From: Mucilaginibacter gossypii
GTDB lineage: Bacteria; Bacteroidota; Bacteroidia; Sphingobacteriales; Sphingobacteriaceae
Assembly: GCF_900100945.1 (NCBI RefSeq)
Contig: NZ_FNCG01000012.1
Location: 124,001 to 188,000 of the forward strand
Reading direction: 5' to 3'
DNA length: 64,000 bases
Below, piece by piece: positions 51,672-60,507 of the stretch. Made by a program: the position numbers and the translations under genes. How positions within the stretch are numbered: position 1 is the first letter of the stretch; the number at the start of each line of letters is the position of its first letter. The notes under the pieces are model-generated. The model did no database searches. It saw only the letters and a program-made list of their open reading frames with translations, and had not been told where the DNA came from.

Positions 51672-53393
51672 ATGACTATAAACCGCCTTGAAATAAATAA
51701 TCCGAAATTCCAGATACTGTTTTTATCCGTAATATTTTTTGTTTTGTCGGGATGTGCACCGGGGCAGCTCGGGCTCAATAACAGCGGTCAGTACCGTAAC
51801 GGAATGGTAGTTTGCGCATATCCCGATGCCGCACAGGTGGGGCTTGATATATTGAAGAAAGGAGGTAATGCAGTTGATGCCGCCGTAGCGGTGCAATTTG
51901 CTTTGGCAGTCACTTTGCCCGAAGCCGGCAACATAGGTGGCGGCGGTTTCATGGTTTACCGTGCCGGTAACGGTAAAACAAGCACACTTGATTTTAGGGA
52001 AAAAGGCCCGGGTGCAGCTAATGTTAATATGTATCTTGATTCGGCCGGTAATGTAATCCCCAATATGAGTTTGTATACCCACAAAGCATCGGGCGTGCCA
52101 GGATCAGTTGATGGAATGGTTGAGGCTCATCGTAAGTACGGCAAACTGAAATGGGCCGATTTGATTGAACCTGCCATTAAACTTGCCCGCAACGGTTTTA
52201 AAATAACGAAACATTTGGCCAGCGATCTTAACCATACCGCCGGACAATTTAGAAAATTAAACCCGGGTAAAAATTATTTGGTAAAAGAAGGGGAATGGAA
52301 GGAAGGCGATTTATTGATACAGGAAGATCTGGCCAAAACATTTGAACAGATCCGGGATAAAGGGCGTGACGGTTTTTATGACGGGCCTGTTGCGGATTTG
52401 ATTGTTGATGAAATGAAACTTGGTAATGGCCTTATCACGAAAGCTGATCTCAAAAACTATCATGCTGTTTGGCGTGATGCACTTGTTGGTAAATACAAGG
52501 ATTACAAGATCATTACCATGCCGCCGCCTTCAAGCGGGGGGATTGCTTTATTGCAATTGCTGAAATCGGTTGAGCCTTATCCGCTTAAAAGATGGGGCTT
52601 CAATCAGGATTCTACCATGAGGCTTATCGTGGAAGCGGAGCGCCGGGTATACGCAGACCGTTCTAAATACCTTGGCGACCCGGACTTTTATAACGTGCCG
52701 GTTGATAGCCTGCTCCAGCCGGCTTATATTACATCGCGCATGAAAAGCTTTAACTGGGACGCTGCTACGCCAAGTGCCAGTATCCAGCCAGGGTCATTTG
52801 TTGGTTATGAAAGCGACCAAACCACGCATTATTCCATTGTGGACAGAGAGGGCAACGCGGTATCTGTTACCACCACATTGAATGATAGTTTTGGCTCAAA
52901 GATATTTGTAGGCGGGGCGGGCTTTTTGCTGAATAATGAAATGGATGATTTTAGCTCCAAGCCCGGTGTGCCAAACATGTACGGGTTGGTTGGTGGCAAG
53001 GCTAACAGCATCCAGCCCGGGAAGCGGATGTTATCATCCATGACACCCACTATTGTTGAAAAGGACGGCAGATTGTTTATGGTGGTAGGAACTCCCGGCG
53101 GTTCAACTATTATTACCTCTGTTTTCCAAACCATACTCAATGTAATTGAATTTAATCAGAACATGCAGCAGGCTGTTGCATCAAAACGTTTCCACAGCCA
53201 GTGGCTGCCCGACGAAGTAACTATTGAGAAGGACGGTGTTGACAGTACTACAGTTGGCAAGCTACAAAGCAAAGGATATAAGATTGTAACCACCAAATCC
53301 ATTGGCCGTGTTGACGCTATCCTCAAAACTAAATGGGGCTATTACGAAGGCGGGGCCGACCCGAGAGGGGATGATACTAAGATGGGTTTTTAG
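51672..53393 (+). CDS. ggt: Gamma-glutamyltransferase
   Basis: A 573-residue envelope enzyme that cleaves glutathione and transfers the glutamyl group. It has a lipoprotein signal (FVLSGC). The precursor normally cuts itself before Thr384 in the motif TTHYSIVDREGNAVSVTTTL, which becomes the catalytic residue. Other conserved blocks are GGNAVDAAVAVQFALAVTLP, GNIGGGGFMVYR and MLSSMTPTIV. It is complete in length. Confidence 0.93.
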   Translation: MTINRLEINNPKFQILFLSVIFFVLSGCAPGQLGLNNSGQYRNGMVVCAYPDAAQVGLDILKKGGNAVDAAVAVQFALAVTLPEAGNIGGGGFMVYRAGNGKTSTLDFREKGPGAANVNMYLDSAGNVIPNMSLYTHKASGVPGSVDGMVEAHRKYGKLKWADLIEPAIKLARNGFKITKHLASDLNHTAGQFRKLNPGKNYLVKEGEWKEGDLLIQEDLAKTFEQIRDKGRDGFYDGPVADLIVDEMKLGNGLITKADLKNYHAVWRDALVGKYKDYKIITMPPPSSGGIALLQLLKSVEPYPLKRWGFNQDSTMRLIVEAERRVYADRSKYLGDPDFYNVPVDSLLQPAYITSRMKSFNWDAATPSASIQPGSFVGYESDQTTHYSIVDREGNAVSVTTTLNDSFGSKIFVGGAGFLLNNEMDDFSSKPGVPNMYGLVGGKANSIQPGKRMLSSMTPTIVEKDGRLFMVVGTPGGSTIITSVFQTILNVIEFNQNMQQAVASKRFHSQWLPDEVTIEKDGVDSTTVGKLQSKGYKIVTTKSIGRVDAILKTKWGYYEGGADPRGDDTKMGF

Positions 53394-53549
53394 TAGCAAT
53401 AGCATTTTTTAGTGGCAGTTATAATAGGCAGCAGCAGCAGCAATTTTTAGTTGAAGGATAAATATCCAAAAGCATAATCGAAGCCTATAGTAAGAAGTCT
53501 CAATTATTACTGTCACTACAACCGCTACTATTAGTGCTGCTGCAACTAA
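53391..53549. repeat. Iterated-word palindrome between ggt and the MarR gene
   Basis: The left half has TAGTGGCAGTTATAATA and a GCAGCAGCAGCAGCA run. The right half has TATTACTGTCACTA and AGTGCTGCTGCAACTA, its approximate complement. The right end touches the -33 box of the MarR promoter. Confidence 0.55.
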
Positions 53550-53551
53550 AT

Positions 53552-53582
53552 TTGCGTAATCAATAAGCATTTCTTACGTTTG
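53552..53582 (+). promoter_or_regulatory. Bacteroidota promoter of the MarR-type regulator
   Basis: TTG at 53552-53554, a 20-base spacer and TACGTTTG at 53575-53582 fit the TTG-N19-21-TAnnTTTG consensus exactly. The expected start site falls on or next to the ATG at 53589, so the mRNA may be leaderless. Confidence 0.65.
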
Positions 53583-53588
53583 GTATGC

Positions 53589-54032
53589 ATGCATAATAAT
53601 GTAAAACACCAGGAAACTATCGACTATTTTATAAAGATAGTGTGGCAAACCATGGCTAACCGTTACAACCAGTTGGTGACGGAGTTTGGTTTTACACAAT
53701 CAATAGGTTACCTGCTCATTAATATCGACGAAAAGGAAGGTACTACCGTATCGCAGGCTGCTGCCTTGCTGGGGCTTAAATCAACCAGTCTGTCGCGCAT
53801 GCTTAGTCAGCTGGAAACTACCGGGCTGATATATCGCGAAAGCAATGAGGGTGATAAGCGTTCGGTTAAAATTTACCTTACTGCATTAGGTAAAGAAAAA
53901 CGACATCAGGCCCGTGTAATAGTACGCCAGTTCAATAATTACCTTGATGCTAACATCAGCGAAGCCGATAAACAACACCTCATCGAAACTCTTAAAAAGC
54001 TGAACAAGCTTACCGTTAACTATAAACCCTGA
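53589..54032 (+). CDS. MarR family transcriptional regulator
   Basis: A 147-residue winged-helix regulator. The HTH is TVSQAAALLGLKSTSLSRML, the wing IYRESNEGDKRSVKIYLTAL, and long helices at both ends form the dimer. A TTG three codons upstream is in frame, but the ATG fits the promoter better. The ligand and target are unknown. No divergent target gene is present; ggt and the FKBP genes lie on either side on the same strand. Confidence 0.85.
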   Translation: MHNNVKHQETIDYFIKIVWQTMANRYNQLVTEFGFTQSIGYLLINIDEKEGTTVSQAAALLGLKSTSLSRMLSQLETTGLIYRESNEGDKRSVKIYLTALGKEKRHQARVIVRQFNNYLDANISEADKQHLIETLKKLNKLTVNYKP

Positions 54033-54037
54033 TTGGT

Positions 54038-54290
54038 CATTTTGCTTCGCGTCATTGCGCTGCGCTGTCATTATGCTGCGCAGTCATTGGTCATTATGCT
54101 TCGCGTCATTGCGCTGCGCTGTCATTGGGTCATTATGTTGCGCGTTATTATGCTACGCTGTCATTTTGCTTTGCAGTCATCGAGGCATTTACTTCGTGTC
54201 ATTAGTCATTATGCTTGGAGCCGTTGAGTTATCGACAGTATGCCAGGCAATGACTTAATGACCAAATGATAAAATGACCGCGCAGCGCCC
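54038..54290. repeat. Tandem and inverted GTCATT-GCGCTGCG repeats after the MarR gene
   Basis: The left part (54038-54215) repeats words like GTCATTATGCTGCGC and GTCATTGCGCTGCGC about ten times. Two longer units of about 55 bases are near-copies of each other. The right part (54250-54290) holds the complement (GGCAATGACTTAATGACC, GACCGCGCAGCGC). It is too irregular in spacing to be a CRISPR array. Confidence 0.7.
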
Positions 54291-54433
54291 ACACTTTTAC
54301 TTAAAATCGAGCGTTTTACCTTCGAAATATCCCTTATCGGGTGTTTTAAACGGTGCCTGCTTTTTATTAATTGTTAAAAAGTGTTAAGCTGCCGTTTTTC
54401 TATTTTAAAAGAATAAATTTGCCTTTTGAATTG

Positions 54434-54940
54434 ATGAACAGGATACTGATAGTTTTATTGCTTTTAGGCGTTATTGCAGGTGGTTGCGTAAAATCATCCG
54501 TCAGCCCCTTAGTTCAATACAACAAGCAAAAGGAAATTGACGACAAGATCATAAGTGATTATGTGGCTGCCAACGGCTTAGTAGATAAGGCTAAAAAGGT
54601 GTATGATACAACAGGTGTTTATTACATAGTAAACGATGGAGAAGGGGGAACAGGTAATGTGCTTTACACCAGTTCGACACAGGTTACAGTTGGTTATACC
54701 GGTAAAATACTAACATCGGGCGTTGTATTTGCCCAAACGGATCAGTTTCATCCTACCTATATATTGGGGGGGGTAATTAAAGGCTGGCAGTTAGGTATCC
54801 CGCAGATCAAACCGGGAGGTAAGGTTCGGTTGCTGATTCCATCGCGTTATGCCTATGGGCCATATGCGCAGGATTCGATACATTTGCCAGCAAACTCGGT
54901 ACTTGATTTTCAAATTCAGCTGTATAACGTAACCAATTGA
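54434..54940 (+). CDS. FKBP-type peptidyl-prolyl isomerase lipoprotein
   Basis: A 168-residue lipoprotein (lipobox IAGGC, about residue 18) with one C-terminal FKBP domain: VGYTGKILTSGVVFAQ, then VIKGWQLGIPQIKPGGKVRL and IPSRYAYG, ending ANSVLDFQIQLYNV. It would help fold proteins in the periplasm or at the outer membrane. The open frame starts 21 codons earlier, but this ATG gives the lipoprotein signal. It lies 72 bases before a two-domain paralogue. Confidence 0.87.
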   Translation: MNRILIVLLLLGVIAGGCVKSSVSPLVQYNKQKEIDDKIISDYVAANGLVDKAKKVYDTTGVYYIVNDGEGGTGNVLYTSSTQVTVGYTGKILTSGVVFAQTDQFHPTYILGGVIKGWQLGIPQIKPGGKVRLLIPSRYAYGPYAQDSIHLPANSVLDFQIQLYNVTN

Positions 54941-55012
54941 TAAAGCCAGATAAAAGGGACATATAGCCAGCGAGCAAAAGCTTTAGGCGGTTAAAAAGAC
55001 AAATTATAATAA

Positions 55013-55939
55013 ATGAAACAAACTATTTTTACGCTCTTAGTACTTATCTCTATAGGCCTTATATCATGCCGGAAAGACAGGAACGATCCGGACATTAAGC
55101 AATATGACGACACCCAGATCAAGAATTATATAGCGGCAAACAGCATCACAGGCATGTTACGTGATACCACCGACGGTGATACCACCGGTATTTACTACAA
55201 GATCCTTTCACAAGGCCGCGGCACACCGATGGATTATTCAGATCAGATCTCATTTGTATTTACCGTTCGCACGCTCGATGGTAAGTTTGTATCTGTTGAC
55301 TCGCTTAACGCGAACCATTTTTACGGTTATTTGGGACATGTTAGCAACTCACTGCCCAAAGGTTTACAGACAGCTATCCACAACCTCATAAAATATAAAG
55401 GTACGGCGGCAAGGGTGATCATCCCATCACATTTGGCTTATGGCGTTAACGGTTACGGATCGGGTAGCTCAAGTAATGCAAATACTCATATCGGCGGTAA
55501 CCAAAGTTTGGATTATTATATTAATGTGGTTTCAAACCAGGAGCTGTATGATGACGCTGTAATTAAAAATTATATTAAAACTAAAGGGCTTACCGGATTT
55601 ACCAAAACGGCTGACGGAGTATATATAAAAGTAGCTACACCTGGTACCGGTTCTGATTTAATAGGCCTCGATTCATATATAACATGTACCTATTCGGGCA
55701 AATATTTAAATGATACAGTGTTTGACAGTACCTCTCTGCAAGGGACAACCTCTTCATCTTTTACAGTTAGCGGTTTGGTTAAAGGTGCCCAGGAAGGTTT
55801 AACCGGGCAAACAGCCGGATCTGCAGTATCTATCATAATACCTTCGAGATTTGGTTATGGCAACACTGGCAGTGGTTCATCAATAGCTGCAAATGTGGTG
55901 TTGTATTTTGACTTTACAGTAGCTACGGTTACTAATTGA
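55013..55939 (+). CDS. Tandem FKBP-type peptidyl-prolyl isomerase lipoprotein
   Basis: A 308-residue lipoprotein (lipobox LISC, about residue 19) with two FKBP-like halves. The first (about 40-175) has SFVFTVRTLDGKFVSVDS and IPSHLAYGVNGYGS. The second (about 185-308) has CTYSGKYLNDTVFDSTS, LVKGAQEGLTGQTAGSAVSI and IPSRFGYG. The halves share a helix-led N-terminal motif (IKNYIAANSITGM and IKNYIKTKGLTGF), also found in the neighbour (ISDYVAANGLVDK), so all three domains come from one ancestor. Confidence 0.85.
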   Translation: MKQTIFTLLVLISIGLISCRKDRNDPDIKQYDDTQIKNYIAANSITGMLRDTTDGDTTGIYYKILSQGRGTPMDYSDQISFVFTVRTLDGKFVSVDSLNANHFYGYLGHVSNSLPKGLQTAIHNLIKYKGTAARVIIPSHLAYGVNGYGSGSSSNANTHIGGNQSLDYYINVVSNQELYDDAVIKNYIKTKGLTGFTKTADGVYIKVATPGTGSDLIGLDSYITCTYSGKYLNDTVFDSTSLQGTTSSSFTVSGLVKGAQEGLTGQTAGSAVSIIIPSRFGYGNTGSGSSIAANVVLYFDFTVATVTN

Positions 55940-55944
55940 TGTAA

Positions 55945-57258
55945 TTATTTAGCCAGCGCCTTTTTAAACGCTGCTAAACAACGGTCGCGGGCTTTGCTGT
56001 GATCAACAATGGGTTTTGGATATTTGCTGAAGTCGGCATATTCCGGAACCCATTTTTTTATGTATTTAAGTTCGGGGTCAAACTTTTTGGTTTGAGCATC
56101 GGGGTTAAAGATCCTGAAGTACGGCGCCGCATCGGTACCTGAACCTGCAGCCCATTGCCAGCCACCTACATTGCTGGCCATTTCATAATCCAGCAGCTTA
56201 CGGGCAAAATAGCGTTCTCCCCAGCGCCAGTCAATCAGCAGGTCTTTGCTTAAAAAGCTGGCCACTATCATACGCACGCGATTGTGCATAAAGCCGGTTG
56301 TATTCAGTTCGCGCATCCCTGCATCAATGATTGGGAAACCGGTTTCGCCTTTGCACCAGGCATCAAACTGTTTTTCATCGTTTATCCAATGGATGCGGTC
56401 ATATTCCGGCCTGAAAGCATGGTCCATCGTATGAGGGAAATGATGTAATATCATCATATAAAATTCGCGCCAGATGAGCTCATTAAGCCAGGTTTTATCA
56501 TCATGACTGTAGGCTGTAGCTGCCAACTCCCGGATGCTTACGGTACCAAAGCGTAAATGCATGCCAATATGTGAGGTGCCTTTAATGGCCGGAAAATCAC
56601 GCTGCTCTTTATAATCTTTAATTACACCTTCATAACTTTTGTCGGGCAGGGGTATATTGCTTTTTTCAAAGCCCATTTCTTTTAACGATGGGATAGGAAA
56701 TGCTTCGGTTTGATAAAGATTTTTAAGATATTTTTTTGTTGGATAGGCCTTTAAATAAAATGGTTTTAGCGTACTGTACCATTTACGCTGGTATGGAGTG
56801 TAAACGGTGTAAGGCTTGCCATCGTCTTTTATAACTTCATCCTTTTCAAAAATTACCTGGTCTTTATAGGTTTTAAAGGGGATGCCATGCTCTTCAAGTT
56901 TTGCGCGTACCCTATCATCGCGTTTAGTGGCGTAGGGTTCATAGTCGTGATTGGTGTAAACCGCGGCAATGTTATGGTCTTTGATGAGCTTATCCCAGGC
57001 GTGTATTGCTTTATCATAAAGTATCAACATAGTGCTGCCATGCTTATGCAATGCTATACTTAAGCTTTCAATAGTTTGATAGATGAACGTAACGCGGGCA
57101 TCGTCCTTATCTTGAAGCTTGTCAAGAATTTCTCTATCAAAAATAAATACGGGTAAAACAGGATTGCCGCTTTTAAGGGCATAATAAAGGCCTGCATTAT
57201 CATCAAGCCGTAAATCGCGGCGGAACCAGAATATGCTAACCGGTGTTTTATGATCCAT
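55945..57258 (-). CDS. phrB: Deoxyribodipyrimidine photolyase
   Basis: A 437-residue light-driven repair enzyme for pyrimidine dimers. The N-terminal antenna domain opens FWFRRDLRLDDNAGLYYAL. The FAD-binding domain has WNELIWREFYMM-like residues, WCKGETGFPIIDAGMRELN, HNRVRMIVASFL and ASNVGGWQWAAGSGTDAAPY, as in class I CPD photolyases. I use the ATG at 57258; a GTG three codons earlier is open. It overlaps the 3' end of the TIGR01777 gene by 11 bases. Confidence 0.92.
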   Translation of the reverse strand: MDHKTPVSIFWFRRDLRLDDNAGLYYALKSGNPVLPVFIFDREILDKLQDKDDARVTFIYQTIESLSIALHKHGSTMLILYDKAIHAWDKLIKDHNIAAVYTNHDYEPYATKRDDRVRAKLEEHGIPFKTYKDQVIFEKDEVIKDDGKPYTVYTPYQRKWYSTLKPFYLKAYPTKKYLKNLYQTEAFPIPSLKEMGFEKSNIPLPDKSYEGVIKDYKEQRDFPAIKGTSHIGMHLRFGTVSIRELAATAYSHDDKTWLNELIWREFYMMILHHFPHTMDHAFRPEYDRIHWINDEKQFDAWCKGETGFPIIDAGMRELNTTGFMHNRVRMIVASFLSKDLLIDWRWGERYFARKLLDYEMASNVGGWQWAAGSGTDAAPYFRIFNPDAQTKKFDPELKYIKKWVPEYADFSKYPKPIVDHSKARDRCLAAFKKALAK

Positions 57259-58168
57259 AAATTTCACTTAATGCTGTATCTATATCAGCAAATTTAAATT
57301 TGAAACCGGCGTCTTCAATTTTTTGTGCCGATACTTTGGTACTGCCCAGTACTATACTGCTCATCTCGCCCAATAGAAGTTTGAGCACAAAGCCCGGCAC
57401 ATTTGGCGCCCACAGTGGTTTATGTAATTGTTTGGCAACGGCCTGGGTTAATTGCTTATTGGTGACAGGATTTGGTGCAACCATATTGTAAACGCCGCTA
57501 AGGTTCTTATTTTCGATCCCTAAAAAGTACATATCCACAACATCCTGCCAATGGATCCAGGGCACCCATTGTTTACCGCTGCCAATGGGCGAGCCAACAT
57601 ATAGTTTTATAGGTTTTGCAAGGGTTGGTAATGCACCGCCATCTTTATCCAGTACTACACCGGTACGGAATTTCAAAATTCGAATCCCAAACTTTTGGCC
57701 CTCATCAACGGCAGCTTCCCACAGTACACAGCATTGGGATATAAAATCCCTGGCCGGAGCGCTTGTTTCATACATCAGTTCATCCCCACGGTCGCTGTAA
57801 TAACCAATGCCTGATGCGGAGATAACTGAAGTAACCTGATGCTGTTTGCGTTTCAGCAGATCATACACCAGCTCAATTGATTTTACGCGACTATCGATCA
57901 GGTCTTTTTTACGGGCATCGGTCCAGTGCTTTTCAGCAATGCCCGAGCCGGCCAGATGCACGATGGTATCAATCCCGTCGATACAATGCTCATCAATGAT
58001 GCCTTTGTTGATATCCCATATAAATGTCTTTACCTGCGGATTGTTACCGGCTTTTCTGCTTAAATGACTTACGGTATAACCCTTAGCCAATAGTGCTTTA
58101 GTGAGATGTGTTCCCAGTAATCCTGATCCGCCGGTTAGTAGTATACTTTTGTCCATAATTTTGTCCAT
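57248..58168 (-). CDS. TIGR01777 family NAD(P)-binding epimerase-like protein
   Basis: A 306-residue SDR-type protein. It opens ILLTGGSGLLGTHLTKALLA, has the family blocks VSHLSR, IVHLAGSGIAEKHWTDARKK, SASGIGYYSDRG and LRTGVVLDK-like FRTGVVLDKDGGALPTL, and ends with the DUF1731-like stretch (LLGEMSSIVLGSTKVSAQKI). Members are linked to cell-division or envelope functions but are not well defined. Two nearly equal starts (MDK-IMDK) come from a repeated GTCCATA word. It lies between photolyase and DUF2867 genes. Confidence 0.87.
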   Translation of the reverse strand: MDKIMDKSILLTGGSGLLGTHLTKALLAKGYTVSHLSRKAGNNPQVKTFIWDINKGIIDEHCIDGIDTIVHLAGSGIAEKHWTDARKKDLIDSRVKSIELVYDLLKRKQHQVTSVISASGIGYYSDRGDELMYETSAPARDFISQCCVLWEAAVDEGQKFGIRILKFRTGVVLDKDGGALPTLAKPIKLYVGSPIGSGKQWVPWIHWQDVVDMYFLGIENKNLSGVYNMVAPNPVTNKQLTQAVAKQLHKPLWAPNVPGFVLKLLLGEMSSIVLGSTKVSAQKIEDAGFKFKFADIDTALSEIYGS

Positions 58169-58217
58169 AGTGTTTTTACCTGATACGCTATTGCTATGGA
58201 CTATGGTCTATCGACTA
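58151..58217. repeat. Iterated-word palindrome between the TIGR01777 and DUF2867 genes
   Basis: GTCCATAATTTTGTCCATAG on the left is answered by CTATGGACTATGGTCTATCG on the right. The words reach into both genes: the start of one and the last codons of the other. Confidence 0.55.
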
Positions 58218-59667
58218 TGATCCCGGCTTTTTCTTTATAATTAACAATCTCCCTTGCCATACCGTTAAATATAAACAGGTGAAAAGGCCACATGGCATAC
58301 CAGTACAAGCGGCCCCACAGACCATTGGGCCTAAAGGTAGCTACCTGACTTAAACTTTGCTTACCATGGCGTTCAATTATTTTAAATTCAAGCCATGCTT
58401 CGCCCGGTAATTTCATTTCAGCGTACAGGAGCAGGCGTTTGTTTTCGCGGTCGGCCAGCAAAACCCGCCAAAAATCAATTACATCACCCGGACTTATATT
58501 GATATTGCTTGTGCGCCCCCGGCGCGAGCCAACACCACCAAAGATCTTATCCAGGAAACCGCGGATGTTCCAAATCCAGTCCCAATAATACCAGCCCCGG
58601 TTGCCGCCTATAGAAAGCACGTTGGTAAACACTTCGTTGGCCGGGCGTTCAAAAGGCATTTTTACTTTGTATTCCTGCGTGCCGTTTTGAGGTACCTTGA
58701 TCTGGTCCATAAAACCGGGATTAAGGTAACCCTGGTTAAAAGCATCTTTCCAGCTGGAAACGATGGAGTTTTGCTCAATTTTAACAAAGGCAAGCTCAAG
58801 GCATTCTTTATAAGTAAGGCATTTACGTGGCACAACCTCATCAATGCCATGATCATGCATAATGGTTTCGTTCTTCATGCTGTTTACAAGGCTTTGAGCA
58901 AGTGTAAAGCTTGTAGAAGTAACAAAATACAGCCAATACGATGATATTTTAGGAGATAGGAAGGGTATGGTTATAATATACCTTTTCAGCTTACGTACCT
59001 CAGCATAAGTAAGCATCATCTGCCTGAAAGAAAGGATATCCGGCCCGCCTATATCAAAGGCCCGGTTGTAAGATTTTTCATTTAGCATTACACCTTCCAG
59101 ATAACCAAGTACATCACGGATGCCGATGGGTTGGGATTTTGTATTGACCCAACGAGGAACGGTCATCACAGGAAGCTTTTCGGTAAGGTCACGAATGATC
59201 TCGAACGAGGCACTACCCGAACCGATGATAATAGCCGCCCGCAAAACGGTTAAGGCTGCTTTGCCTTCTTTCAGTACATCTTCCACATGCCGTCGTGATT
59301 CCAGGTGACGCGAAAGATGTTGATCGTTGGTTATCCCGCTTAAAAATATGGTTTGTTTGCACCTGGTTTTATCGAGTGCCTTTACAAAGTTATGGGCCGA
59401 AAGAGCCTCGAGTGCGGCAAAATCATGAGTTTGCGCCATGGAGTGCACCAGGTAATAAGCTGCATCAAGATCTTCAGGAAATGCTTCGATATTTGACTCT
59501 TTAAGCAGATCGCCGGTAATGAGGGTGACTTTACCGCTAAAATCGCTATGCTCGTGAAAACGACGTTTATCACGTACCAGGCAAACTACATCATGGCCTT
59601 TCTCCAGTAAAACCGGGATAAGCCGTGTACCTATATAGCCGTTAGCGCCAGCAAGCAAAACCTTCAT
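58201..59667 (-). CDS. SDR-type NAD(P)-binding protein with DUF2867
   Basis: A 488-residue fusion. The N-terminal atypical SDR domain has VLLAGANGYIGTRLIPVLLE, DLDAAYYLVHSMA and TIFLSGI. The C-terminal DUF2867 domain holds RGWYYWDWIWNIRGFLDKIF, then GDVIDFWRVLLAD and GLWGRLYWYAMWPFHLFIF. This pair of domains is common in Bacteroidota and Proteobacteria next to photolyase and TIGR01777 genes. The substrate is unknown. The last residues (IVDRP) are encoded by the ACTATGG-type repeat. Confidence 0.87.
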   Translation of the reverse strand: MKVLLAGANGYIGTRLIPVLLEKGHDVVCLVRDKRRFHEHSDFSGKVTLITGDLLKESNIEAFPEDLDAAYYLVHSMAQTHDFAALEALSAHNFVKALDKTRCKQTIFLSGITNDQHLSRHLESRRHVEDVLKEGKAALTVLRAAIIIGSGSASFEIIRDLTEKLPVMTVPRWVNTKSQPIGIRDVLGYLEGVMLNEKSYNRAFDIGGPDILSFRQMMLTYAEVRKLKRYIITIPFLSPKISSYWLYFVTSTSFTLAQSLVNSMKNETIMHDHGIDEVVPRKCLTYKECLELAFVKIEQNSIVSSWKDAFNQGYLNPGFMDQIKVPQNGTQEYKVKMPFERPANEVFTNVLSIGGNRGWYYWDWIWNIRGFLDKIFGGVGSRRGRTSNINISPGDVIDFWRVLLADRENKRLLLYAEMKLPGEAWLEFKIIERHGKQSLSQVATFRPNGLWGRLYWYAMWPFHLFIFNGMAREIVNYKEKAGIIVDRP

Positions 59668-59682
59668 GCATAATGAAACAAC

Positions 59683-59719
59683 AAAAAAGGCAGGCTGTTT
59701 TAAGCTAAACGCCTGCCTT
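59683..59719 (-). terminator. Terminator of the Dabb gene and its upstream genes
   Basis: On the minus strand AAGGCAGGC pairs with GCCTGCCTT, with a pairing AAAC/GTTT step inside, followed by TTTTTTG. It lies about 30 bases beyond the Dabb stop. Confidence 0.8.
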
Positions 59720-59746
59720 CATAATAAATTAATAAATAGTTATATC

Positions 59747-60061
59747 CTATATGTTTACACTATCTGTCACCACTACTTTGCTGCACAGTGGCTTAGCATA
59801 TTCTTCGGCAAATATCACATGGGTAGGGTCAACCTGGTAAGCTTCCTGCGCTTCGGCGGTATCAAATAAAATCAACAGTGATACATCATAAGAGCGGTCA
59901 ATTACATCGCGATTGGTATCGGCCGGCACGCCGATATGTATATCGCGGATATGTGGAATAGGCAGAAGGATATTAAGCCCTTCAATCAGTTTATCTTTAT
60001 CGGCTTTGTTTTTTAACCAGAAGTGTACGTGGTGTACAAAAGTGTTTTGGAGTAGAGGCAT
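59747..60061 (-). CDS. Dabb family stress-responsive alpha/beta barrel protein
   Basis: A 104-residue protein matching the Dabb fold: FVHHVHFWLKNKADKDKLIE at the start, IHIGVPADTNRDVIDRSYDV in the middle, and SLLILFDTAEAQEAYQVDPT, then HVIFAEEYAKPL near the end. Dabb proteins form dimeric barrels; some bind haem or small ligands. No partner is clear. Confidence 0.85.
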   Translation of the reverse strand: MPLLQNTFVHHVHFWLKNKADKDKLIEGLNILLPIPHIRDIHIGVPADTNRDVIDRSYDVSLLILFDTAEAQEAYQVDPTHVIFAEEYAKPLCSKVVVTDSVNI

Positions 60062-60103
60062 AAGGATATGTTGTTAGTTTTTTCTTTTGAAAAGTTTTGT
60101 GAC

Positions 60104-60496
60104 CTAATTTGAATTAAAAGGTTTATTTAAAACGATGTTTAAATACGCCTGAAAATTCTGATAGCCGTTTTTTGATGAATTTCCAAGGTCGATCATATCA
60201 CCAAGCCCTGTATCAAATATTTGCCAGTTATTTTTTATGGCGAGATCTATCAGTGGATAAATAGCAGATTCACCATATAAATTGAGCATTAAAGTACTTG
60301 AAGGCTCACCATCATCAAAATAATCTATCGTAAAATCATCTTCTTTTATTTCGTGGTGGTCACCATCTGTAATTATATTTTTGAAATACTTTTTAAAAGC
60401 CTTGGAAAATGAGACAGGGAGTAGTTGTTTTTCATCCACATCTGCCAGGTCAGTAATTTTTTGCCTCGAATTAAATAGTACTACATCCCAACTCAT
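60104..60496 (-). CDS. Hypothetical protein, 130 residues
   Basis: A soluble, acidic protein opening MSWDVVLFNSRQKITDLADV, with a DDFTIDYFDDGEPSSTLMLN stretch and an aromatic-rich end (NGYQNFQAYLNIVLNKP). Composition and size resemble small immunity-type proteins of Bacteroidota, but no toxin partner is nearby, so this is only a resemblance. It lies 11 bases after a lipoprotein gene on the same strand and is probably co-transcribed. Confidence 0.65.
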   Translation of the reverse strand: MSWDVVLFNSRQKITDLADVDEKQLLPVSFSKAFKKYFKNIITDGDHHEIKEDDFTIDYFDDGEPSSTLMLNLYGESAIYPLIDLAIKNNWQIFDTGLGDMIDLGNSSKNGYQNFQAYLNIVLNKPFNSN

Positions 60497-60507
60497 ATAA
60501 GATGAAA

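Noticed and set aside
54038..54215. CRISPR-like array
   Set aside because: Repeats are degenerate, spacing is irregular, there are no unique spacers of constant length, and no cas genes are present.
54033..54258. Open frames of about 65 codons within the repeat block
   Set aside because: They are repeat translations rich in Leu/Arg/Cys/His with no sign of selection.
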